Of a stretch of DNA of 64,000 nucleotides, positions 44,109 to 54,030 are shown piece after piece. How positions within the stretch are numbered: the stretch's first letter is position 1; each line of letters begins with the position of its first letter. The stretch covers positions 26,075,431 through 26,139,430 of the forward strand of contig CM053146.1 in assembly GCA_028571685.1 (NCBI GenBank). The letters are read 5' to 3'. The position numbers and the translations under genes are program-made. The stretch comes from Heterohyrax brucei (lineage: Eukaryota; Chordata; Mammalia; Hyracoidea; Procaviidae). The notes beneath the pieces were generated by a model. It did not search any database. It was not told where the DNA came from and saw only the letters and a list, made by a program, of their open reading frames with translations.

Positions 44109-44744
44109 AAATCACATAATAGCTAGGGAATGAAGCAAGAAAGAATATAATTTGGTCATATAAAACACAGTTCCTTCTGTTTCTCATCATGAGGTTCAAG
44201 TTAGAAACTGTAATGTCCTTCTTCTACCACCGTTTCCATTTTTTTCTAACCTTCTACCAGCACCTCCACTGACCCAGACCTTCATTCTCACGGAATCTGT
44301 CTTTAACGGTCTTGCCTCTACTGAATTGATAAAGTTTACTTTTGATATGGGTTATTGACTATGGCAATATTGAAGTTTCCTGGGTTCCACATACAGTCCT
44401 ACTTGTCATTTTTATAAGAAACCCAGATTCTCCCTGGAAATTGGAATTTGTTACCAAGATAACGATCACCTTTTCAAATTTTCCTGCTTTTGTGGAACCA
44501 TGAGGAGCTCAAAAAGACTAGGATCATTCTGGTTTCCAAATGGTCTCAATCCCTATAGGATGATAAAATTTCATTAATGTGTCACCAGAACATCTTATTC
44601 CTCTGAGCAAATGGTTGCATACTAATAGACCAGCATTTGTCTCTGTTATTGGTAACTGTGCTGTTATCAGTGATGACAGCCAGATCAGGCTTCACTTGAG
44701 AGAGAGGTTTTGTTGCTGAATTGATACATAACCAAAGCAAACAA
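44109..44744. other. No gene or repeat recognised
   Basis: About 640 bp without a recognised element. Confidence 0.55.
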
Positions 44745-44870
44745 ACCTGTAGCTGTCAAGCTGATTCCGACTCATGGTGGCTCTACATGGAACAGAATAG
44801 AACTGCCCCATAGGATTTCCAATGAGAAGCTTCAGCAGTTGGATTCAAACCCATAGCTTGTATATCCCTC
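44745..44870 (-). mobile_element. AfroSINE, minus, truncated
   Basis: 'cctgtagctgtcaagctgat', 'atagaactgccccatagga', then decays before the head. Confidence 0.75.
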
Positions 44871-44934
44871 TCCATGGACACTTTGTACATGAGCCCATTT
44901 AATAAGAACAGGACTTGCTAGTAGAACATAGGAG

Positions 44935-45133
44935 TTTCTGGGTATACAAATTTTTAAGTGATCAACTGCTTACCAAAAAGGTGGTGGTTTGAGTTCATCC
45001 AGGAGCACTTTGGAAGAAAGTCTTGTCTATCTACTTCTAAAAAGTAACCTTTGAAAAATCTCGTGGAGCACAGCTATACTCTCACACACAGGGTCTCAGG
45101 AGTTGGAGCTGACTCAAGGACAACTGGTTTTGG
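44935..45133 (+). mobile_element. AfroSINE-3-like element, plus
   Basis: Second SINE type: 'gaagaaagtcttgtctatc' and 'tacttctaaaaagtaac' in the middle and 'aaggacaactggttttgg' at the end. The head is weak. It is the same layout as 49331-49505. Confidence 0.75.
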
Positions 45134-45942
45134 AATTGCATAGCAGCACCCTCTACCATAGTATTTACAGACTATGGTGGCCTCCATCACCACTGATTGT
45201 TTATGCCTTAATGTTGGTACAAGAACTTTTTCTGAATTTGCTTGAAAAAAAAGTTAGGAGGCTGACTGAGCAGGAGTCACATTATAGGCTCATTCCAGTT
45301 TTCCTATTCCCTGAAATATTGGAATACACCCTATATGGTATGCCTGGGAAGCTCTGGCACATGGACTCCATTAACTGTAAACCATCCTTTTGTTCAGACT
45401 ACTATTATCTAATCTAGTGTCATTTTCATGTTCTCAACCCAACCCCTTACTTTTCAAAAACAGAATGAAGGCATTCACATCAGCATCAATTTGGGCCCAG
45501 TGTGTCTTCAGTTTCTTCTCTCTTGGTAAAGCATTCTTAAAACTCATTTTCCATATACTCCTCAGAATACTGCTGATACTTGTTTAGGAAGAGTTTTGTT
45601 TTAAAATTGGATTATAAACTACTTACTGCTAAGTAGACTTGTATGTCTCTGGCTAGACTATTTTGAGCTTTAAGTTTTATACAGTTCTGGAGACAAGTAG
45701 TGTATTGTCCTGAAAAGAATCGGCAATGATTTGTGTCATTTAAAGGCTTTTATGAAAAAGAAATTTACCTCCACAGCAAGGGATATTTTGAGACAACATT
45801 CTCAGTCCTATATATATATATATGCCTAAATGATCTTTTATTAATCAGTGCCCCCTTCTTGGTCAATGGTTTTCTCACTTAGCAGGAGATATGTGCTGTG
45901 GCTGAATTGCAGCAGTGTTGCCATTCTGTAAACAGACCCTTC
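45134..45942. other. No gene recognised; short (TA)n tract
   Basis: About 800 bp. A (TA)n tract lies at about 45811-45825. The 104-codon frame that starts at 45103 begins inside the SINE tail and has no signature. Confidence 0.55.
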
Positions 45943-46465
45943 TGTTTTAGTCAGCTAGTGCTGCTCTAACAGAAATACCATAGGTGGATGGCATTAGCTA
46001 GAAGTCTGAATTCAGGGTGCCGGCTCCCGGGAAAACACTTTCTCTCTGGCAGTTCTGGAGGATGACCCTTGTGTTATATCAGTCTAGGGTCTGGAAGCAT
46101 CTTAATGCAGGAACCTCAAATCTGAAGGATGCATTGTACTCCCAGTGCTGCTTTCTTGATGGTATGAGGTTTTCAACTTTCTGCTTGCTTCCCTTTCCTT
46201 TTATTGTCTTGTAGGGTAAGGGGTGGTGCAAGCCACACTCCAGGGAAAATCCGTTTACACTGGAGCAGGGATTGACCTCAGGAAGAGTGTTACTGTCCCA
46301 CTCTCATTCTCTTTCACAGTAATTCAGTCTATGAACCACAGGTGGACATCAGCATTTACAGAACAGGAAAATCATAAAGTGGAGGGCAGTCACATGATCC
46401 TGGGAAGCACGGCCCAGCGAAATTACTACACACATTTTGGGGGAGACACAGCTCAATTCATGACA
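45943..46465 (-). mobile_element. Solo LTR, ERVL/MaLR type, minus
   Basis: Reverse-orientation copy of the family at 41228. It starts 'tgttttagtcagctagtg' and ends 'attcatgaca', with the 'gcagggattgacctcagg' and 'tgctgctttcttgatgg' words in between. The flanks 'ccttc' and 'cctta' suggest a 5-bp duplication with one change. The frames at 46017-46214 and 46223-46567 are incidental. Confidence 0.75.
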
Positions 46466-46879
46466 CCTTACAAGCAGACCATGGGGCTAGACCTGAAGCA
46501 TATATGTAATGCAGTTAAAGAAAATAATTCGAAGCTGCATAGAGACCTAATGGTTCTCCATATGTAGTCTTAGTTTAGTATTTATGACCCTTATATTGTT
46601 ATTTTCCATATTTATATTCGTAAGTATTCCATAATCACTATTGTTTTGGTAACTAAATATCTTCTGTTCTTTGTCCTACCCCATAATTCATCTCATACCA
46701 CCACCGAGGATAACAATGCTGTCACCATATGTTACCTATGTCCCACCTGTGTCCCATTCATGCCTCCCCTACACAGAAGGAGGTCATCCTGCATTAGTCA
46801 AATATAGTACCATCACAATACAGGAGTTAAGTTTTGAGGGACTCTTTCCTCAGGCCATTTCAGTATAAATTACTGTGTC
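46466..46879. other. No gene or repeat recognised
   Basis: About 410 bp. Contains a low-complexity CA/CC-rich piece near 46675-46760, nothing else. Confidence 0.5.
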
Positions 46880-47190
46880 CACCAGGGTCCCATTTAGGAA
46901 ACAGATGGCACACTCAAATTAGGATAATTTGAGGACAGTTTGTTTACAAATCAACTAATTACAAAGGTATGTGTAAGGAGTAGTGAAACCACATGAGAGA
47001 GTTCTGAAACCTGGAGCTACTTGCGACAACAGAGCTGACACAATTATGCAGAGACTCAGGGAAGGAAGGATATCCAGCTAGCCTTTGGCTACATTAATTA
47101 GAGAAAAGCAGAAGAATAAATCCCTTCATGACAATCTTATCTAAGCCAGTGATTTCATCCTTGCCTATTCTCTTTTTGTCTGAGCTTATG
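46880..47190 (+). repeat. Ancient interspersed repeat, second copy of unnamed family
   Basis: Opens 'tgtccaccagggtcccat' and 'aggaaacagatggcacac', then 'aggataatttgaggacag'. This parallels 43292-43790, which has 'cataatctgaggaaggtttg' at the same point. Strongly diverged. Confidence 0.5.
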
Positions 47191-47334
47191 ATTTCACCTC
47201 CTCAAAGAGTTTTTCTTATTCAATCTATCCAAAGTAGCTTTGTCATTTCCATCTTTTTGCCTCTTTTTTAAAAAAATAAGTGTTAAAACAATATTCGGCA
47301 TGATCTTATGTCCTTCTCTTCCCACTACAATCTT

Positions 47335-47460
47335 GCGTTCTAATACAATTCCAGGAGAGAAGGAACCATGTCTATCTTACTGTTGATTATCCCCTCAGTA
47401 TCCAGAAGAGTATCTGAAATAAAATGGTCAGCACGCATTTGGTAAAAGGAGTTAATAAAG
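47335..47460 (+). mobile_element. LINE-2 3' end fragment, plus, tentative
   Basis: 'ccaggagagaaggaaccatg', 'tctatcttactgttgatt' and the final 'cacgcatttggtaaaagg' follow the L2 3' end order (an 'agggcagggactttgtctg' equivalent, then a 'cacatagtaggcgctcaat' equivalent). Confidence 0.55.
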
Positions 47461-48097
47461 ACATTATTGGGAAAAAATATTACCAAAAGAAACGTAATGT
47501 GGATTAGTGGAGAAAAGTTGAAATAGAGAAAAAGGTTAAAGGGATAAATAGAATTAGAACTGGGAAAAATAAGGAAGAAGCGAAACAGGACACTGCAGTG
47601 TCAAACATAGTGGAATGCGAGAATTTGTAACCATTTTTAAGATGTTTGGAAATTGAAGCCTTTTTGAGAAAGACATTAGATGTTCAGTCTTGAAAATGTG
47701 CGGCCTTATGTTTCCAAGGCTTCCAAGCATGAAAAACAAGTGAAAATAAGATGGCAGCTCTCAAGTGATTGCTTTATGAGCCAGAAGCACAGAACTTATA
47801 TGACTGAGAACACACATATATTCTTTGTGTCTGATATGTCTTAGATCCTGCTCAAAAAAAGCAAAGTTATAACAATAAATCAGTCAACAAGTATTTACTG
47901 AAAAATTCTCTGTAGACCCAAACTCACTTCTTGTGCCCCCAAGTTGTTGAAAGCTAATAAGAACAAGTTCACTTTGGAAAGCTTTATGATCTAACTACCT
48001 AAATAAACTTACAAGATTAAAGAGAATGATTTCTCTCTATGAGGAGTTACAGGGAAGAAAGAACATCCAGGCAGCCTTCCAAAAACTGAGAAAGAGC
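47461..48097. other. No gene or repeat recognised
   Basis: About 640 bp. The words 'cagtcaacaagtatttact' near 47881 look like an old LINE-2/MIR end but are too short to call. Confidence 0.5.
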
Positions 48098-48225
48098 TCA
48101 CTGCTGTCATCTTGATTTCCACTCTTAGTAACCCTATGAGACAGAATAGAATTGCCAAATGGTGTTTCCAAGCAGTGGCTGGTAAATGCAGACAGCTAAC
48201 TTTCTTCAGTTAGAAAAAATTTGAA
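48098..48225 (-). mobile_element. AfroSINE, minus, truncated
   Basis: 'actgctgtcatcttgattt', 'tgagacagaatagaattgcc' and 'agcagtggctggtaaat' identify the tail and middle. Confidence 0.75.
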
Positions 48226-48394
48226 GGATAAATCCTTTAACTCTGTGGTAGATGAAGAGATTCATTATGCTCTTTCTTAAACAATATACAGATATCAAGT
48301 TTAGTAAAGTTAATATACAAGCAAATGTTTACACATTTCTGAGATAAAGAAAGAAAAGATAGAAAAAACAGAGAAAGGAAGGAAGGTCACACTG

Positions 48395-48580
48395 AGTCTG
48401 GGACATGGGCTAGCATTGTTCTAGTCTACTTTCGTATTAATGTGTCATTGAATGTTCACAGCTGTTCCTGGAGCTAGATACTATTAATTTCCATTTTAAA
48501 GGTGTTTCAGATAAGAATGAGAGAAGATAGACAAATCTTCTCGTCATTTTGCTGCTAAAGCTAGAGTTCAGATTCATATT
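48395..48580 (+). mobile_element. MIR element, plus, diverged
   Basis: 'ggacatgggctagcattgtt', 'attgaatgttcacagctg' and 'ttaatttccattttaaagg' follow the MIR core order. Confidence 0.6.
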
Positions 48581-48828
48581 TGCCTCCAAATGTCACATGC
48601 TTTATACCAGTTACTGGTTCTTCCACAGGAACGGAAAGGATGCATGCTAGCATGAATTGTATTTGTGTTACACCCAAGGCTGGGAGGCTTCATGAATGAG
48701 TAAGCAAAGCTGATAGCCATTCACTCTATTAAAATAGCAATTATTTATTTCTACTCTCTTTGCTTCCCTTTTCTAGGGTATGAACTAATATTTTAATACA
48801 ATTTGACTGTGCTGCTGTATTTATATTG

Positions 48829-48985
48829 TGGGAAAACCCTGGTGGTATAGTTGTTAAGTTCTATGGCTGCTAACCAAAAGGTCAACAGTTCAAATCTGCC
48901 AGGCTCTCCTTGGAATCTCCATGGGGTAAGTATACTCTGTCTATAGAGTCGCTATGAGTCAGAATCGACTCAACAGCACTGGGCG
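48829..48985 (+). mobile_element. AfroSINE, plus, well preserved
   Basis: Head 'ggaaaaccctggtggtatag', 'ggctgctaaccaaaaggtc', B-box-like 'cagttcaaatctgcc', tail 'gctatgagtcagaatcgac' then 'tcaacagcactggg'. Among the least diverged SINEs in the window. Confidence 0.93.
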
Positions 48986-49330
48986 CGATTCATTTATTTA
49001 TTGGCATTTACATTTACTTGGGCTAATATGGCAGACATACTTGACCTTATCATTCCAAAATTTGTCCTTACTGGCACATTTTTCTTAGATATTCACCTAC
49101 TTTGTCCTTCCCACTCCTGGCCTCAGCCTATTCCTTGCCCCTGTCCTTTATACCTTCTGACATCCTTAGCCTCACTAATGCCTTCAGAATCAACTTGGGA
49201 TTGCTGAAGACTTTCCTAGGTCTCCCAAACAGAAAATGCCAAAAGTCAAAGCAAAACCTAGAACCTGAACAAATCTTGGAAGAATGAGATCCTTTCTGAC
49301 TCAGAGATTTAAAACTGCATCCACTTTGAA

Positions 49331-49505
49331 GAGCCTTTAGGTGGCTCACCAGCTTTTGTTTCTTGAAAGTCTGGTGGTTTGAACCCATCCAGAGACATCT
49401 GGGAAGAACCTGGCATTCTACTTCTGAAAAGTCACAGCTATAAAAACCTTTATGGAGTGCAGTTCTGCAAAAGGTCTGCAAAAGTAGGAATTGAATTAAT
49501 GGCAC
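49331..49505 (+). mobile_element. AfroSINE-3-like element, plus
   Basis: 'ggtggtttgaacccatccag', 'acttctgaaaagtcacagc' and 'ttatggagtgcagttctg' mark the second SINE type. The 125-codon minus-strand frame at 49128-49505 overlaps it and is not a gene. Confidence 0.82.
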
Positions 49506-49548
49506 CTGTATATAGATATTTTTTGGTTCTTTTTACTCATGTAATAAC

Positions 49549-49700
49549 TCACTGCTGTTGAGTTCATTCCAACTCATAGCAGCCCTATAGGATGGAATAG
49601 ATCTGCCCCATAGAGTTTCCAAGGAGCACATGGTGGATTTGAACTGCTGCTCTTTTGTTTAGCAGCAATAGCCCTTAACCGCTATGTCATCAGGATTTCT
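49549..49700 (-). mobile_element. AfroSINE, minus
   Basis: 'cactgctgttgagttcattc', 'agagtttccaaggagcac' and 'cttaaccgctatgtcatc'. Well preserved, lying next to the plus-strand element. Confidence 0.92.
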
Positions 49701-51279
49701 ACTTACATGAAACTATGTTTAAAACTTGTAAGTTTTTTTTTCTTTCTTTCTTAGGAAATAGCTTTTAATTATTAGCATGGTTTTCAGAAAATAGTATGCA
49801 GGTATTGGGTATGCAGTGATGAATATGCCCATTCTGGTCCTTGAAAACTTCCAATATCATGGAAGATATTGAGAGGGATGTATGCGAGTAGATGTTACGG
49901 AATCATAGGGTAAGTGGGCAACTCATCTGGCATGTGTTAAAGAGTGTCTTCAGACTGGAGATTGCACAAGACCTGGGCCTTGAAGAATGCTTAACGTTTC
50001 TTTGGTAACAGAATGGTGTACAAAAAAGGCAAAGGAATGGCAAGTTATCTAGCAAAGTCAAATTACTGTTAGAATCCTTTTTAAGAATTGCAATTATTCC
50101 CTGAAATGGACTCATCATTGTGGTTCTGATTACAACCTAACACTCCTGTTAAGTAGAGGATTATTAAGTCCACAGATGATCGTTTTTTATGAGACTGCTA
50201 ACTACCTATATTTTAAAATGTAAAATGTCTTCTCATATCTTTTCATAGTAAGATGCATTTAGCATTTTTATAACAAGTTAAAATCTTACATAGGCTAGAT
50301 TTTTCTCCATGCCTAGCTCTGAAATTCTGCATCTGGGCCTTGAAGGCAATTTCTTTGTTATGGATAAATCACATTGAAATAGCACACAATTTGTGTTGAT
50401 GCAACCCTAAAATATCTTTCTTCTACTCATTCTGTCATCAACTGGCACCTCCTATTGCCGTGGCAAATTGACTATTTTCGTATACAATCTCATCACACTT
50501 CTGGACTGTAAAGCAGATTATGATATCACTGATTCTCATGCTTTTGCTCACCATTATCCTCCAACTATAGTATCATTTGGATTATTCCCATAGTGCCATT
50601 ACTGTTTTGTGTAGAGATAGCAAAATAGTTACCCTTCATGTATATTCTAACTGCCTTGCATTGCCTTTTACTCTGAATGCTGCTTGGGAATACAACTCCA
50701 GTGGCTACTTCCTGGGAAAATTTACAACACATTTCCAGGAAACTATAAAAAAGACAAATCTCACCATGGAAGACTTCGGCTTTGCCTTTTCTGGGTTGTC
50801 TGTATTCTATATGTTCTATTTTGTACTTTGTGATTGAGAGTGTAACTCAATATTGTAGCAGATTTTATATGATTAAAAACTGCTCGGGGAGATAAAAATA
50901 TATACCAATGCAGCAGCTCAGCTTGTCTGACATACACATTGAGACTACAGGAAAACATGTTTTTCCCTGTCAGAATCTGACACCATTTTGTGAAAGCTGT
51001 TCCAAAGATCTGTTTATCTAATATCTGGATTCCTTCAGCACACATTTTTCAGTGTTTACATTTCCCCCTTGTAGAAACAACTGATAATGTTTTCTTATAC
51101 CAGTCGAGAATTTCTATCCAACACGTAAAGTGGTATCCATACTCATCTAAATATCAGATTCTCAGATGTTACAAAAACAGATTTTGAGCTTTTTGCACTC
51201 ATTTCAGTCATTTTTTAAATTTAATTACACAAACAGGACTGGTTTAAGAATTCAGAAAGCAAAACTGTAGAGCAGTAGC
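49701..51279. other. No gene or repeat recognised
   Basis: About 1.6 kb of AT-rich DNA. The frames at 50577-50837 and 50761-51045 overlap on opposite strands and show no family features, apart from one hydrophobic stretch ('FSGLSVFYMFYFVLC') that is likely chance. Confidence 0.55.
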
Positions 51280-51450
51280 TATGTGTAGAAAACATTTTGG
51301 TAGTCTTCACATGATGTAACTTTCATAAGAGCCATTTGAGGGAGGTGTTTATTAAGACCACATCACAGATGAGGCGAGTAAGACTCAGAGAGCATAGGTA
51401 CTTATTTGAAGTTATATTGCTTCTAAGTGGCAGGTGAAGGAAATAATTAT
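51280..51450 (+). mobile_element. MIR element, plus
   Basis: 'aagagccatttgagggagg', 'acatcacagatgaggcgag' and 'taagactcagagagcatag' follow MIR order. Confidence 0.7.
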
Positions 51451-51839
51451 CTTGAAGCCATTATATTTTATCTGGTATGTGTATATTTCCTTTCACAGAT
51501 GAGATTCAGCTTTACAATCCTCAAGAACTCTTACATACTACTTGATACATCTGGTGATGTTCAGTAGACTCAGTAATTGCTCAGGTGCGGGACAAGTTGG
51601 TGGGTTAGGTAGGGGAGTGGAGCTTGAAATGCAGTTTGTAAACTGCTTCTAATATTAGCTGAAGAAAATACTCTCAACAGTCCAACAAAAAAATCAAAAG
51701 CACATGGAGAGTTTAACTACCTGTAACAGTAGCTCAACTTTAGAAACGTCTTGCAAATTGTCATTAGGATGCATGAAATAATGATTTAAAAAAAGGTGTG
51801 ATGTGTTGTTCAATGAATGGATTCAGAGTTAGAGGTAAT
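51451..51839. other. No gene or repeat recognised
   Basis: About 390 bp between the MIR and the RTE fragment. Confidence 0.5.
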
Positions 51840-52366
51840 CACTCACCTATGTTAAGAAACTTGGTGAGGACAGCTACCTGACCAACTAACTGGAAGAGAT
51901 ATGTATTTGTACCTATTTCAAAAAAATAGTGAGCCTTTGTGTAAGAAAATCATTGAACAATATCATTAATATAGCATGCAAATAAATTTCTGATGAAAAT
52001 CATTACATCAACAGTACATCAACAAGGAACTGCCAGAAACTGAAGACTTATCCAGAAGATAATGTAGGACTGACATCACTGCTGATGTCAAGTGGATCTT
52101 GGCTGAAAGTAGAGAATTTAAAGAAAAAAGCAAAATGTTTACCTGTGTTTTAATCCACTGTGGAGATTATAAAAAGTTGCAGATAACATTATGAAGAAAG
52201 AGAATTACAGAACATGGAACTGTTCTCATCAGAACCTGTACATAGACCAATAGGCAGAGGCAGTCTTCCAAACAGAATGACCACTGTGTGGTTTAAGAAG
52301 TTAAGAAAAGTTTGCATCTGTGCTGTTTTCTTGCACCATACTTATTCAGTCTGTGAATACCATTAA
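51840..52366 (+). mobile_element. RTE reverse transcriptase fragment, plus
   Basis: The RT part of RTE in plus orientation: 'gaacaatatcattaatatag', 'aaggaactgccagaaactg', 'gtggatcttggctgaaag' and 'tgtttacctgtgttttaatc' in family order, up to 'cttattcagtctgtgaata'. Frames are lost. RTE sequence stops abruptly at about 52366 and resumes at 53555. Confidence 0.82.
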
Positions 52367-52572
52367 GCTGCTGAGTGTTCCTCTTTGCAGTGATAGATTC
52401 TGAATATACCCATCTCAGGCTTGGGGTGAAGTGGAAGCAGCCTCAGAAGGTGGCCAAGCAGGTCACTCAAAGCCCCATTCTGGCCAACTGCCATCTGTGA
52501 AGGACACATTTTAACCCACGCTCATGTGGTAGTGGAGTATCTGTTCCATCGTGTATAAAAACCAAAAAAATA
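52367..52572 (+). other. Unassigned block interrupting the RTE
   Basis: About 200 bp that match none of the repeats here. Between 52391 and 52501 there is one open frame (starting 'VIDSEYTHLRLGVKW') that ends in a TGA before the SINE pair. I cannot assign it to a protein. It could be the remnant of a retrocopied transcript whose 3' end is 52900-53554. Confidence 0.35.
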
Positions 52573-52711
52573 AACCCACTGCTGTGGAGTTCATTCCAAC
52601 TTATAGTGATCCTATTTGTCAGACTAGAACTGTGCCGTAGAGTTTCCAAGGAGCATCTGCTGATTTGTTGGTTAGCAGACATAGCACTTAACCACTATAT
52701 GACCAGGGTTT
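52573..52711 (-). mobile_element. AfroSINE, minus
   Basis: 'ccactgctgtggagttcatt', 'cgtagagtttccaaggagc' and 'cacttaaccactatatgacc'. It is followed by 'ttccattata', which resembles 'ttccatcgtgtata' before it. Confidence 0.88.
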
Positions 52712-52738
52712 TCCATTATATAACCCCAAAACCAAACC

Positions 52739-52893
52739 AAACCCACTGTCGTTGAGTTGATTTTGACTCGTAGTGACCCTCTAAGTCAGAGTAGAACTGC
52801 CCTACAGAGTTTCGAAGGAGTGTCTGGGGGATTTGAACTGCCAATCTTTTGGCTCGCAGCTGTAGCACTTAACCACTATGCCACAAGGGTTTC
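52739..52893 (-). mobile_element. AfroSINE, minus, second insertion at the same spot
   Basis: 'aacccactgtcgttgagttg', 'agtagaactgccctacagag' and 'ccactatgccacaagggt'. 'tccattat' flanks it on both sides (near 52712 and 52895), suggesting an 8-bp duplication. Confidence 0.9.
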
Positions 52894-53554
52894 CTCCATT
52901 ATGAACAGTAGCAGGAAATTGTGAACTGACAAGAGAGGGAAACTGTTATACCATCTCCACACCCAAGAATAGTTGGCTTTGCACTACCATTGTGATGTTT
53001 ACTTTTTCCACAGATACTTATATTTTCTAAGTGGAAAACTCTTCAACAACTCCATTCCAGGATTTTTCTTGTATGTATGTTTATATTTTAAAAGAAGAAA
53101 ATTATGACTTTGATCAGCAGCAGCTTGGGACCTGGCCAGTGGGTTTGTGGTTTAAAATAAAAACTGAAACTCTCAAAAAGGATAAAGCTCCCAAAAGGAG
53201 TTCTCAGCAGTTAATATTTTCTCTAGGTAGTTGTATGATACGATTTTTTATATGAGGTGCCTGTATAAAGTCAACAAGATGTTTTCGGCTTTTATGTTCC
53301 ATAGTAACTAAAGATATGAAAAACTACATGTTAACACACTCACAGTTTTACCAGTAATTGAACAACCCCATCTGTGTTGAATGATAAAGTTTGAATTGTG
53401 TTAGGGGAACTGTGTTTGCTTTTAGCGAAGCTTAGTCTAACTCCATGTACTTATGGATTCTTTTCAGCCTTGTCATGGGTACTTTGATCCTTTATGTATT
53501 TAAATGCTTGATGCTGTGTCTTCTGAATAAAGTTTCATTAAACTCTTAAAAAAA
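52894..53554 (+). pseudogene. Possible retrocopied transcript 3' end, plus
   Basis: This non-repeat stretch ends 'tctgaataaagtttcatt' (AATAAA at about 53526), then 'aaactcttaaaaaaat' at 53540-53555, a layout of a polyadenylation signal followed about 17 bases later by a short A-tract. RTE sequence starts straight after it. With the block at 52367-52572 it replaces the middle of an RTE copy, as an inserted cDNA with deletion would. I cannot name a parent gene. A simple A-tract at a deletion joint is the alternative. Confidence 0.4.
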
Positions 53555-54030
53555 TAACGGAGTATGAAGAAAAATTGATACCTTTAAATTATGGTTTTGG
53601 TGAAGAGTATTGAACATAGCACAGACTGCCAAAAGAACAAACAAATCTGCTGGTAAGAAGTACAACCAGAAAGCTCCTTCAAAACAAGGAGAGTGGTTGG
53701 AGAGGAGGGGACAGGAGGCTGTTGGGAGGATAGGACATGTATGGAGCAGACTGGACAGGGAGAGCAGTGGAAGCTACATATAGGTGGGCATGTAAATTTA
53801 TATGGGAATGTACACTTCCACTCAGTCATATCAAATAAAACAAACAAACAAATAAATAAATAAAACAAGGATAGCAAGACTTGGTCTCACCTACTTTGGA
53901 CACGTTGTTGGGAGGAACAACTCCCTGGAGAAGAACATCATGCTTAATAAAGTGGTGGGTCAGTGAAACAAGAAAGACTCTAAATTCAATGAATTAACAC
54001 AATGGCTGCAACAGCTGTGAGTATGAGCTC
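53555..54030 (+). mobile_element. RTE 3' end, plus, with an L1 inserted
   Basis: Resumes RTE with 'ttggtgaagagtattgaaca', 'gactgccaaaagaacaaac' and 'gtacaaccagaaagctcc'. After the L1 insert it continues with 'ctcacctactttggacacg', 'ggagaagaacatcatgctt' and 'aatggctgcaacagctgtg'. This is the reverse complement of the order seen at 37900-38250. Confidence 0.88.
53681..53871 (+). mobile_element. Short L1 3' end in RTE, with 10-bp target-site duplication
   Basis: 'aaaacaagga' occurs at 53681-53690 and 53862-53871. Between them is an L1 3' terminus ('gagtggttggagaggagg' to 'cactcagtcata') with an A-rich (CAAA/TAAA)n tail. The duplicated word is part of the RTE sequence, so its removal restores the RTE. 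It is the same L1 end as at 38840-39022. Confidence 0.9.

Noticed and set aside
41228-46465. Opposite-facing LTRs read as ends of one provirus
   Set aside because: Proviral LTRs are direct repeats; these are inverted to each other, and the DNA between holds old L1 and SINEs, not viral genes.
46223-46567. 114-codon plus-strand frame
   Set aside because: It lies mostly inside the antisense solo LTR at 45943-46465 and runs past its end; no family words.
48829-48985. tRNA-like B-box words ('gttcaaatctgcc') that could suggest tRNA genes
   Set aside because: They recur in every AfroSINE with the same flanks and no cloverleaf is complete; they are SINE promoters, not tRNA genes.
49128-49505. 125-codon minus-strand reading frame, among the longest non-L1 frames
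   Set aside because: It overlaps an AfroSINE-3-like element in antisense and has no domain features.
50577-51045. Overlapping 86- and 94-codon frames on opposite strands
   Set aside because: No conserved motif, no splice context, and overlap of unrelated frames is expected by chance in AT-rich DNA.
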